A stretch of 7,427 nt of DNA from Rhodospirillaceae bacterium. GTDB lineage: Bacteria; Pseudomonadota; Alphaproteobacteria; UBA9219. The stretch is from NCBI GenBank assembly GCA_003486725.1, contig DNGD01000102.1:288-7714 (forward strand). Direction: 5' to 3'. Shown one piece after another: positions 1 through 5,231 of this stretch (the first letter of the stretch is position 1; the number at the start of each line of letters is the position of its first letter). A program made the translations under genes and the position numbers. The notes beneath the pieces are model-generated. The model did not search any database. It was not told the origin of the DNA and was given only the letters and a program-made list of their open reading frames with translations.

Positions 1-95
1 AGCGGGGATCCAGCTGCGCCACGTCTGTGGCGCATTTGAGTCTTATGCCTCGCAGACGCTCGGCGCTGGATTCCCGCTTACGCGGGAATGACAGT
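1..95. repeat. REP-like inverted pair, left end cut by the window
   Basis: Bases 1-14 and 65-78 are inverted copies of each other with one mismatch in 14, sharing a GCGGGGATCCAGC-type core. The right unit continues as a hairpin with arms ATTCCCGC (70-77) and GCGGGAAT (82-89) around a TTAC loop, ending in GAATGAC. The spacer holds another hairpin, TGCGCCAC (15-22) with GTGGCGCA (27-34). The same architecture, GCGGGATCCA then about 50 bases then TGGATCCCGC plus hairpin plus GATGAC, recurs at 2390-2477, so this is a repeated family in paired inverted orientation, like a BIME. It lies just upstream of hldE. Confidence 0.65.
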
Positions 96-131
96 AGTAA
101 ATAAAAATGACACGCAACCAAGGAACCCCCT

Positions 132-1589
132 ATGTATGCCCATCTTCACAGTCAGCTTGAGAAACTTAAAGGCCATCGCGTTTTGTGCATCGGGGACGTG
201 ATGCTGGATCGCTTTGTCTATGGCGCGGTTGAGCGTATTTCGCCTGAGGCCCCTATTCCCGTTATTCGCGTGCTGCGCGAAACCACCACGATGGGCGGCA
301 GCGGCAACGTTGTGCGCAATCTCTCCACATTGGGCGGCTGCACCGATATGGTCGGTGTGATCGGCCATGATCAGGCGGGCTATGATCTCGCTGAACTGGT
401 CGCCTCCATGAATCAGGTGTCGTCCTATCTGCTCACCGATAATTCGCGCCCGACGACCATAAAAACGCGCTATATCGGCGGATCGCAACAGCTGCTGCGC
501 GCCGATCAGGAGAGCAATCTGCCAATTTCAACGCAGATTGAAGATCAGGTTTTGATGCGCGTGCGCAATGCGCTTGAAGGCTGCCAGATTGTCATCCTCT
601 CTGATTATGCCAAAGGTGTTCTAACGGATCGGGTTGTGCGCGAAGTCATCACGCTGTGCCGCGAACAAAACAAGCCTGTCTTGATCGATCCAAAAGGGCG
701 CGATTTCAGCCGTTATAAAAACGCCTTCATGCTGACACCCAACCGCAAGGAACTGACAGAAGCGACCGGCCTTCCCGTCAAGACCGTCGAGGAAGCCGAA
801 GCCGCCGCACGCAAATTGATTATCGATCATGATCTGGATGGCATCCTCGCCAAGCTGGGCGGCGATGGCGTTTGCCTTGTGATGCGCGATAAACCCGCCA
901 AACATTTTCATACCACCAGCAAAGAAGTTTTCGATGTCTCCGGTGCGGGCGATACCGTCGTGGCGACGTTGGCGCTTGCAATTGCGGGCGGAATCTCGCT
1001 GGAAGACAGCGCTGCTTTGTCCAACATTGCGGGCTCGATCGTCGTCAGCAAGATCGGCACCGCCGCCATTTCTTTGCAAGAGATGGAAAAAGAATTGCTG
1101 CACGAACAATCACGCATGGACGAAGACAAGATTATGTCTCTGGCCGAAGTGGGTGACGCGGCGGAGCGTTGGCGCAAGCAGGGATTCAAGATCGGCTTCA
1201 CGAACGGCGTGTTCGATTTGCTGCATCCGGGGCATTTGTCATCCATCAATCAATCACGCGCGGCGTGCGATAAACTGATTATCGGGTTGAACAGCGATAC
1301 ATCGGTGAAGCGTCAAAAAGGCGAAGACCGTCCCATTCAAAATGAAAACGCGCGCGCCGCCGTTCTCGCCGCGCTGGCGAATGTCGATGGCATTGTGATC
1401 TTCGGCGATGACACGCCGATGGAGTTGATCAAAACCATTCGCCCCGACACGCTCGTCAAGGGCGGCAACTATACGATGGATCAGGTTGTCGGTGCCGACG
1501 AAGTCAAAAGCTGGGGTGGCCGCGTGATCCTCGCCGACGTTGTCGAGGGCCATAGCACCTCCTCCACCATCGCGCGGTTGAAGGGGTAA
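132..1589 (+). CDS. hldE: Bifunctional D-glycero-beta-D-manno-heptose-7-phosphate kinase / heptose-1-phosphate adenylyltransferase
   Basis: HldE catalyses two cytoplasmic steps toward ADP-L-glycero-D-manno-heptose, the inner-core LPS precursor: phosphorylation of heptose-7-phosphate at C1 and, after phosphate removal by GmhB, adenylylation of heptose-1-phosphate. The 485-residue product shows both domains. The N-terminal PfkB/ribokinase kinase spans about 1-320, with GGSGNV at 55-60 and the signature DVSGAGDT at 268-275, whose Asp274 is the expected catalytic base. The C-terminal nucleotidyltransferase starts near 350 with TNGVFDLLHPGH (357-368, containing the HxGH motif), then GLNSD (385-389). 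Length fits full-size fused HldE (about 475-490). The ATG is preceded by AGGA at 121-124, a suitably spaced ribosome-binding site. No frameshift or lost motif is seen. The gene is followed by repeats rather than by another LPS gene, so it ends its transcription unit here or stands alone. Confidence 0.96.
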   Translation: MYAHLHSQLEKLKGHRVLCIGDVMLDRFVYGAVERISPEAPIPVIRVLRETTTMGGSGNVVRNLSTLGGCTDMVGVIGHDQAGYDLAELVASMNQVSSYLLTDNSRPTTIKTRYIGGSQQLLRADQESNLPISTQIEDQVLMRVRNALEGCQIVILSDYAKGVLTDRVVREVITLCREQNKPVLIDPKGRDFSRYKNAFMLTPNRKELTEATGLPVKTVEEAEAAARKLIIDHDLDGILAKLGGDGVCLVMRDKPAKHFHTTSKEVFDVSGAGDTVVATLALAIAGGISLEDSAALSNIAGSIVVSKIGTAAISLQEMEKELLHEQSRMDEDKIMSLAEVGDAAERWRKQGFKIGFTNGVFDLLHPGHLSSINQSRAACDKLIIGLNSDTSVKRQKGEDRPIQNENARAAVLAALANVDGIVIFGDDTPMELIKTIRPDTLVKGGNYTMDQVVGADEVKSWGGRVILADVVEGHSTSSTIARLKG

Positions 1590-1649
1590 AAAGGCGCGTT
1601 TTGTGACCCCAAAAAGTGCGTTTTGGACTCAAAAAAGTGCGTTTTGGGA
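1588..1649. repeat. Three imperfect tandem direct repeats after hldE
   Basis: Three copies of a 19-23 base unit follow the hldE stop codon directly: 1588-1610, 1611-1630 and 1631-1649. The shared core is AAAAAGTGCGTTTTGG, with the first copy diverged to AAAAAGGCGCGTTTTGTG. Each core is itself a weak AAAA...TTTT inverted repeat; the second copy can pair CCAAAA (1609-1614) with TTTTGG (1621-1626). They could act as a weak hldE terminator or as protein-binding sites belonging to the palindrome array that follows. The sequence does not decide between these. Confidence 0.6.
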
Positions 1650-1740
1650 TATATGGTAAACCCATATATTAAACGTGATTTAATATATCGGATACTCATA
1701 TATTAAATTGAGTTTAATATATGAGTATCCGATATATTAA
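1649..1740. promoter_or_regulatory. AT-rich nested palindrome array upstream of the HTH gene
   Basis: The half-site ATATATTAAA or its complement occurs at 1664-1673, 1679-1688, 1698-1707, 1713-1722 and 1732-1740 (last base changed), in alternating orientation with centre spacings of 15 and 19, giving a 34-base period. The 9-base spacers at 1689-1697 and 1723-1731 are reverse complements of each other. Consequently 1680-1707 and 1713-1740 form a perfect 28-bp inverted repeat around a 5-base TTGAG centre. A related palindrome, ATATATGG / CCATATAT with a 5-base centre, precedes it at 1649-1669. A possible promoter lies inside (TTGAGT at 1708-1713, TATATT at 1733-1738, spacing 19, long for sigma-70). 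The likely role is an operator for the adjacent HTH protein, which is inference; a cruciform, recombination site or mobile-element remnant is also possible. Confidence 0.7.
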
Positions 1741-1757
1741 CCTTGTTTTTAGGCCAT

Positions 1758-1777
1758 AAAAAGAGTACGTTCTTTTT
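1758..1777 (+). promoter_or_regulatory. Inverted repeat abutting the HTH start codon
   Basis: AAAAAGA (1758-1764) and TCTTTTT (1771-1777) form a perfect 7-bp inverted repeat around GTACGT, ending on the base before the ATG at 1778. There is no good Shine-Dalgarno in the normal window; the only purine tract lies inside the left arm, about 13 bases away. This hints at autoregulated or weak translation of the HTH gene, or at a different start mechanism. Confidence 0.4.
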
Positions 1778-2284
1778 ATGAGCAAGCACTCCGCAGATTT
1801 CCACGCAAAAGAGAGCGCCGCCGCCTTTGATAAAGAGACGACGGCCATCCGCAGTTTCTCCGGCAAGCCGCGCCCCGATGAAGGATGGCTGAAAAAAGTG
1901 CGCCTCATGCTCGGCATGACGGAGGCGCAACTCGCCGCCCGCCTGAAAACGAAACAGCCGAACATCAGTACTTTGGAAAAGAGTGAGCGCGACGGCACCC
2001 TTACCCTCAAGAAAATGGATAAAGCCGCAAAAGCGATCGGCTGCAAGTTCGTCTATGCGATCGTGCCCGACGACACTTCTGCCAGTGCGATGATCGATAA
2101 ACGTGCAAAGTGGATGTGCAAAGAGCTGTATGAGAAAGAATTACGCGCCGCACGCTTCGCCAAACAGCCCGATTACGCCGCCAAAATCCGGCGCACCAAA
2201 CAGAGCTATCTTACGATACGCGAGATCGAGATTCTCCAAACCTTCGGCCTTCTCTGGAAAGACGAATGGGTTGAGAGGGAGTAG
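1778..2284 (+). CDS. Helix-turn-helix protein, mobile mystery protein A type
   Basis: This is a 168-residue protein with one XRE-like helix-turn-helix. GWLKKVRLMLGMTEAQLAAR (36-55) followed by PNISTLEKSERDGTLTLKKM (61-80) and then CKFVYAIVPDD (89-99) matches the order RP..GW...R..LGMT..QLA / LE..E..G..TL / C..VYA.VP that I recall for mobile mystery protein A. The C-terminus keeps the LLW-type ending (GLLW, 157-160). Members of that family are known to pair with mobile mystery protein B, a Fic-domain protein, often on plasmids or islands; no Fic motif or second ORF follows here. The protein probably binds DNA, and the palindrome array immediately upstream is the obvious candidate operator. The ATG start is the only Met before the HTH but lacks a clear ribosome-binding site. 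Family assignment comes from motif memory, not a search. Confidence 0.8.
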   Translation: MSKHSADFHAKESAAAFDKETTAIRSFSGKPRPDEGWLKKVRLMLGMTEAQLAARLKTKQPNISTLEKSERDGTLTLKKMDKAAKAIGCKFVYAIVPDDTSASAMIDKRAKWMCKELYEKELRAARFAKQPDYAAKIRRTKQSYLTIREIEILQTFGLLWKDEWVERE

Positions 2285-2346
2285 AGGTTAGGTATAAGGG
2301 TTCAGAGAGCAGCACTCTCTTTCTCGTCTTCCCGCACTTTCCCTTT

Positions 2347-2400
2347 TCGTCTTCCCGCACAAGCACCGCACGACGTGCGGTGCGCCGATGCGGGATCCAG
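2347..2400. repeat. REP-like hairpin unit 1
   Basis: The outer arms TTCCCGCA (2353 on) and TGCGGGA (2389 on) enclose a strong inner hairpin, GCACCGCAC (2363-2371) pairing with GTGCGGTGC (2375-2383). The unit ends in GCGGGATCCA. It forms an inverted pair with the unit at 2451-2477, mirroring the pair at the start of the window. Confidence 0.65.
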
Positions 2401-2450
2401 ACACACTATCCATATAGAACGGCGAGCCCTTCACTTATCCTCAAATCGCA

Positions 2451-2477
2451 TGGATCCCGCCCTTCGGCGGGATGACG
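2451..2477. repeat. REP-like hairpin unit 2, opposite orientation
   Basis: The unit starts TGGATCCCGC and ends GCGGGATGACG. ATCCCGCC (2454-2461) pairs with GGCGGGAT (2466-2473) across a CTTC loop. The TGGATCCCGC end is the exact complement of GCGGGATCCA at 2390-2399, with 51 bases between. Confidence 0.7.
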
Positions 2478-2514
2478 AGAGGTGATTGCTGTGAGTGACG
2501 CTCTGTAACGATCT

Positions 2515-2570
2515 CGGGATCCCGCATCTTCGTGATTGGCTTGCGCCAATCACTTCGTGCGGGAAGACGG
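2515..2570. repeat. REP-like hairpin unit 3 with long inner stem
   Basis: The unit begins with the 10-base palindrome CGGGATCCCG (2515-2524). CCCGCA (2521-2526) pairs with TGCGGG (2558-2563). Inside, GTGATTGGC (2532-2540) pairs perfectly with GCCAATCAC (2545-2553) across a TTGC loop. It ends GGGAAGACGG, complementary to the TCGTCTTCCC ends of unit 1, and has the same orientation as unit 2. Confidence 0.65.
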
Positions 2571-2632
2571 TTGGAGGAGCCGGAATAATGAGTGAGAGCA
2601 GAAGTTAAACGCCCTCCCCGTCATGCTCATGA

Positions 2633-2657
2633 AAACGGGCATCCCGTTTGGTTTTTT
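2633..2657 (+). terminator. Intrinsic terminator, plus strand
   Basis: AAACGGG (2633-2639) pairs perfectly with CCCGTTT (2643-2649) across a 3-base CAT loop, followed by GG and six T. It is oriented to stop transcription coming from the HTH gene, although it lies about 350 bases downstream. Confidence 0.65.
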
Positions 2658-2678
2658 CTATGCTGTTTGATGAGCAAC

Positions 2679-2714
2679 AAAAACCCCGCTGGCCAAAACC
2701 AGCGGGGCATTTTT
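2679..2714. terminator. Bidirectional intrinsic terminator between convergent genes
   Basis: CCCCGCTGG (2684-2692) pairs perfectly with CCAGCGGGG (2699-2707) around a 6-base loop. On the minus strand the stem is followed by TTTTTGTT, and on the plus strand by CATTTTTG. It sits 14 bases past the stop codon of the minus-strand kinase gene, so it mainly ends that transcript, and it also blocks plus-strand readthrough. Confidence 0.88.
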
Positions 2715-2727
2715 GTTAGCGCTTCAA

Positions 2728-3663
2728 TTACATTCTTAACGCCGAAGGCTTAAAACGATTTACATACACTTGTTCAACATCGCTAAATGAAGGAATTGTT
2801 GTACCCGCAGATCCAAGTTTCTTACGATCAGCCTCATATTTTCTGATATAGGCGGCGTAAGCTTCTTCATCATGAACAATGATTAAGCCCCCAACATATT
2901 GAGCCGCTTTAACGGCCCTTTCATTGACGGCATTCTTCCACATCAATCGAATATCATCGCCTCGATTAAAATATACGCCATGCTTCTGCGGATAAGCCCC
3001 ACCCTTTGTGACAAAGTCAGACGGATCGACTTGATAATGGCATTCGGAAGTGATGCGCTTCTCGCCTGCCTGAACGCGGGTTTCATCATCGGCATAGCAA
3101 AGCAACAAACGGCGCTCGTAACCCTTGTTTCCCAGTTTTTCGAGCATGCTATCAACAGCATCGTTCGTCATGGTCGTGCCGTGAACGATGTTGTACCCAC
3201 CATTAAAGGCTTTGTTTAAAAGCAGATTAACAATAATGTTGGAACCCGGACGGGTGCGGTCGTAAGCCTGCTTTGATGCATCGGCAACACCTAAACGCGC
3301 CTTATCATATGCACGCAATAGATTGCGATAGGTAAACATATACTCCATGACATACCGATCAGGATCGGCAATCAACGAATTCTGGTAGCGGGGATCATTC
3401 CCTTCATATATTTCATAATCCAGCTCAGTAGACTTGCCGGAACATGGCCCGCCAGCGGTTGCGGTATAAAGCTTTTTATCGCCGTTTGAACAAGGCCTCT
3501 TGTCCAAGAACAACTCATCGCGAATTCGGATGAAGTCTCTCTCGACTCCTTCCTTCAAACCATCTTCACACTTGCCGATCCAATCCTGTACGACAAAGGG
3601 AGGAACCAGACCGGGTTCGAGGTAAAACTTTTTTAGAAAATTCGCGTTATCAAAAATATTCAT
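2728..3663 (-). CDS. Zeta-toxin-like P-loop kinase, solitary
   Basis: The 311-residue protein has a Walker A motif GGPCSGKST at 71-79, an IADPDRY segment (98-104) placed where zeta/PezT kinases carry their catalytic Asp, and NIVHGTTMTNDAVDSMLEKL (158-177) followed by KGYERRLLL, closely matching the zeta 'EGT...T...L..KGY' region. Zeta toxins phosphorylate UDP-GlcNAc and block peptidoglycan synthesis; whether this protein uses that substrate cannot be told. Residues 1-65 lie ahead of the P-loop and are charged and unrecognised. No epsilon-like antitoxin gene lies beside it, so it may be a non-TA zeta-family kinase, be chromosomally tamed, or have a distant antitoxin. The ATG at 3663 has GGAG/AGAAG just upstream. 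G+C is uneven (38% and 62% in two sampled 60-base lines), unlike the ribosomal genes next door, which fits acquisition. Confidence 0.75.
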   Translation of the reverse strand: MNIFDNANFLKKFYLEPGLVPPFVVQDWIGKCEDGLKEGVERDFIRIRDELFLDKRPCSNGDKKLYTATAGGPCSGKSTELDYEIYEGNDPRYQNSLIADPDRYVMEYMFTYRNLLRAYDKARLGVADASKQAYDRTRPGSNIIVNLLLNKAFNGGYNIVHGTTMTNDAVDSMLEKLGNKGYERRLLLCYADDETRVQAGEKRITSECHYQVDPSDFVTKGGAYPQKHGVYFNRGDDIRLMWKNAVNERAVKAAQYVGGLIIVHDEEAYAAYIRKYEADRKKLGSAGTTIPSFSDVEQVYVNRFKPSALRM

Positions 3664-3689
3664 ACTCTTCTCCAGCTTTTGCTTTTTTA

Positions 3690-3719
3690 ACGAAGTGGCA
3701 TTGTACCATCCACGAAGTG
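3690..3719 (-). promoter_or_regulatory. Candidate kinase promoter flanked by direct repeats
   Basis: On the minus strand a TACAAT -10-like hexamer (3705-3700) lies about 37 bases ahead of the kinase start. It is flanked by two exact copies of CACTTCGT (3719-3712 and 3697-3690) 22 bases apart, about two helical turns, an arrangement typical of operator half-sites. No convincing -35 is seen, so this could be an activator-dependent promoter or chance. Confidence 0.35.
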
Positions 3720-3752
3720 AAAGTAATAGAATCTCCTATGGTTAACACCAAC

Positions 3753-3789
3753 AAAAACCCCCGCTTATGTTGCCATAAGCAGGGGTTTT
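3753..3789 (-). terminator. Intrinsic terminator after rplA
   Basis: Read on the minus strand, CCCC-T-GCTTATG pairs with CATAAGC-G-GGGG around a GCAA tetraloop and is followed by TTTTTG. The T/G position is a wobble pair in minus-strand RNA but an A/C mismatch on the plus strand, so the hairpin is tuned for the rplKA transcript. Flanking A/T runs extend the stem. It closes the ribosomal operon right after rplA. Confidence 0.9.
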
Positions 3790-3819
3790 GTTAGCAATCT
3801 CACATTGACGAACGGGCGA

Positions 3820-4527
3820 TTAAGCCTGTTCGCTCAGCGATGACAGATCGACCTTCAGGCCAGGGCCCATGGTCGAGGACAACGCCACGCGGTTGATGTA
3901 AGTACCCTTCACGCCGGCGGGACGCGCCTTTGTGATCGCGCTGATAAGAGCGCGGGCATTACCGAGCAACTGCTCTTCCGTGAAGCTGATCTTGCCAATA
4001 CCGGCATGAATGATGCCGCCCTTTTCAGCGCGGAATTCAATCGAGCCTGCCTTGGCCGACTTGACGGCGTCAGCAACGTTCGGCGTAACCGTGCCAAGCT
4101 TCGGGTTCGGCATAAGACCACGGGGACCCAGAACCTTACCCAGCTTACCGACAACAGCCATCATATCAGGCGTTGCGATGACGCGATCAAAGGCAGAAAA
4201 TCCGGCGAGGATTTTCTCGGCCAGATCATCAGCGCCGACAACGTCAGCACCGGCTGCCAAAGCGGCATCGGCCTTGTCACCCTTGGCAAACACAGCCACG
4301 CGGACGGTCTTGCCCGTGCCGTGGGGCAGCTGAACCATGCCGCGAACGGCTTGGTCTGACTGCTTGGTGTCGATGCCGAGGTTGATGGCGATTTCAAGCG
4401 TCTCGACGAACTTGCGCGACATGTCGGCAGCGTTCTTCTTGACGAGCTTTACGCCTTCCTCAAGCGAGTACATCTTGTTGCGATCAACGGAAGGAAGAAC
4501 CTTGCGGATTTTTTTTCCTTGTTTCAT
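3820..4527 (-). CDS. rplA: 50S ribosomal protein L1
   Basis: L1 forms the mobile L1 stalk of the large subunit by binding 23S rRNA, helps release tRNA from the E site, and in many bacteria represses its own rplKA mRNA. The 235-residue product has the family's usual length. Landmarks are [14 protein letters not shown] (60-73), [19 protein letters not shown] (113-131), the signature around [18 protein letters not shown] (129-146), and the conserved SSTMGPG near the C-terminus (217-223). The ATG follows the rplK stop by three bases, and its ribosome-binding site GGAGGAA is built from the last rplK codons, so the two are translationally coupled. A terminator follows at once, so rplJ, normally next in the cluster, is not co-transcribed here. 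Confidence 0.97.
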   Translation of the reverse strand: MKQGKKIRKVLPSVDRNKMYSLEEGVKLVKKNAADMSRKFVETLEIAINLGIDTKQSDQAVRGMVQLPHGTGKTVRVAVFAKGDKADAALAAGADVVGADDLAEKILAGFSAFDRVIATPDMMAVVGKLGKVLGPRGLMPNPKLGTVTPNVADAVKSAKAGSIEFRAEKGGIIHAGIGKISFTEEQLLGNARALISAITKARPAGVKGTYINRVALSSTMGPGLKVDLSSLSEQA

Positions 4528-4530
4528 GGC

Positions 4531-4962
4531 TTATTCCTCCACAACCGTAACGCCCATCGAGCGCGCGGAACCGATCAACATCTGCGCCGCCGCTTCCACG
4601 TCGTTCGCATTCATGTCGACCATCTTCTCTTTCGCGATCTCAAGGATCTGTTTCTTCGTGATCGAGCCAACCACAGCCGTACCCGGAGTCTTCGATCCGC
4701 TATCCAGCTTGATGGCTTTCTTGATCCAATACGTATTTGGCGGCTTCTTCGTGATGAACGTGAACGTACGATCAGAGAACGCCGAAATCACGACAGGAAT
4801 GGGCATGCCCTTTTCCAGTCCTTGTGTCTTTGCATTGAACTGCTTGCAGAAGTCCATGATGTTCAGACCGCGTTGACCCAAAGCAGGGCCGATTGGCGGT
4901 GACGGGTTCGCCGCACCAGCCGGAACTTGCAGCTTGATATAGCCGACTATTTCCTTTGCCAT
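4531..4962 (-). CDS. rplK: 50S ribosomal protein L11
   Basis: L11 binds the GTPase-associated centre of 23S rRNA and takes part in factor-dependent GTP hydrolysis and stringent-factor activation. From [11 protein letters not shown] the protein is 143 residues, the normal family size. The N-terminal domain shows the proline-rich [19 protein letters not shown] (14-32), the part contacted by thiazole antibiotics in other species. The C-terminal signature runs through [20 protein letters not shown] (117-136). I chose the ATG at 4962 because it gives the canonical N-terminus and has GGGAGAG directly upstream; the frame stays open 30 codons further back, but those would encode an atypical extension through the leader hairpins. 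Sampled lines run about 50-52% G+C, clearly below nusG in the same cluster. Confidence 0.97.
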   Translation of the reverse strand: MAKEIVGYIKLQVPAGAANPSPPIGPALGQRGLNIMDFCKQFNAKTQGLEKGMPIPVVISAFSDRTFTFITKKPPNTYWIKKAIKLDSGSKTPGTAVVGSITKKQILEIAKEKMVDMNANDVEAAAQMLIGSARSMGVTVVEE

Positions 4963-4966
4963 TTTA

Positions 4967-4992
4967 CTCTCCCCCAAGCCCAGAAGGCTTGG
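4967..4992 (-). promoter_or_regulatory. rplK ribosome-binding site with adjoining hairpin
   Basis: On the minus strand CCAAGCC (4992-4986) pairs perfectly with GGCTTGG (4980-4974) across a 5-base loop. It runs straight into GGGAGAG (4973-4967), the rplK Shine-Dalgarno. A stem touching the Shine-Dalgarno could modulate rplK translation, for example under L1 feedback; that role is inferred. Confidence 0.5.
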
Positions 4993-5003
4993 ACATTTGT
5001 TAC

Positions 5004-5046
5004 AAAAAATTATCCGCGCCGCAGCACGCGTGCTGTGGACGGATAA
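5004..5046 (-). terminator. Terminator-like hairpin inside the rplK leader
   Basis: Minus-strand TTATCCG (5046-5040) pairs with CGGATAA (5016-5010), with an inner CAGCA-CGCG-TGCTG stem (5035-5022), followed immediately by six T. This has the form of an intrinsic terminator, yet it lies 42 bases before the rplK start and downstream of the likely rplK promoter. It could be an attenuator or the 3' end of a separate small RNA. It might instead stop upstream readthrough, if a further promoter exists that I did not see. Confidence 0.7.
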
Positions 5047-5081
5047 CAACAAGTATTCTGAAGGATTTTCATCCCCCTTAA

Positions 5082-5184
5082 ATATTATCCCGAACTGTTG
5101 CGGTCACAGAGTAGTCGCAACCCAAGATAATATCGGCGTGGTCCGGCTCCCCAAGGGAACGTTTCGGGGAGGACCTCCCACACC
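5082..5184 (-). ncRNA. Structured 5' leader RNA of rplKA (candidate)
   Basis: Minus-strand RNA can form two stacked domains. The first pairs GGTGTGG (5184-5178) with CCACGCC (5141-5135) and inside it CTCCCC (5171-5166) with GGGGAG (5152-5147); an alternative GGTCC (5175-5171) / GGACC (5144-5140) helix competes with both. The second pairs ATATTATC (5133-5126) with GATAATAT (5089-5082) and inside it GTTGCG (5121-5116) with CGCAAC (5102-5097), leaving an asymmetric internal loop. A GTGGGAGG...ACCAC arrangement before rplK resembles what I recall from other alphaproteobacteria, but I cannot confirm this without alignment. It may be an L1 or other ribosomal-protein binding site. Confidence 0.5.
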
Positions 5185-5198
5185 TTTTTCTTAGGCGC

Positions 5199-5228
5199 GT
5201 TATACACCGGCACCAGCCGGAAAGTAAA
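5199..5228 (-). promoter_or_regulatory. Candidate sigma-70-type promoter for rplKA
   Basis: Minus-strand TTTACT (5228-5223) and TATAAC (5204-5199) are separated by 18 bases, matching the -35 and -10 consensus at 4 and 5 of 6 positions. It starts just past the MFS stop codon and would begin transcription near 5192, right before the structured leader. Its position gives rplKA expression independent of nusG. Confidence 0.5.
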
Positions 5229-5231
5229 ATG

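Larger units (their letters stand above)
2285..2683. other. Non-coding convergent spacer rich in hairpins
   Basis: I see no credible gene here. From left to right it holds a weak hairpin just after the HTH stop (AGAGAG 2304-2309 with CTCTCT 2315-2320), two direct copies of TCGTCTTCCCGCAC (2324-2337 and 2347-2360) with an inverted 13-of-14 match at 2557-2570, three REP-like hairpins, and a plus-strand terminator. No remnant of a Fic-family partner gene was recognised. The spacer separates two genes that are transcribed toward each other. Confidence 0.7.

Noticed and set aside
621..1109. 162-residue open frame on the minus strand inside hldE
   Set aside because: It is antisense to a clearly conserved enzyme, has no recognisable motif and no ribosome-binding site.
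1649..1740. Ordinary intrinsic terminator of hldE
   Set aside because: The stem is very AT-rich, has no clean T-run after it, and the half-site periodicity is not explained by a terminator.
2103..2291. 62-residue plus-strand open frame overlapping the HTH gene end, considered as a partner gene
   Set aside because: It is an out-of-frame reading of the HTH coding sequence with no Fic motif or ribosome-binding site.
2324..2570. CRISPR array suggested by repeated TCCCGC-type motifs
   Set aside because: The repeats are few, inverted relative to each other, and irregularly spaced; they fit REP-like hairpins.
4337..4876. 179-residue plus-strand open frame across the rplK-rplA junction
   Set aside because: It lies antisense to two ribosomal protein genes, and its composition is that of a reverse-complement shadow.
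4963..5052. 30-codon N-terminal extension of L11
   Set aside because: The upstream codons run through the leader hairpin, lack a ribosome-binding site, and L11 normally begins at MAK....
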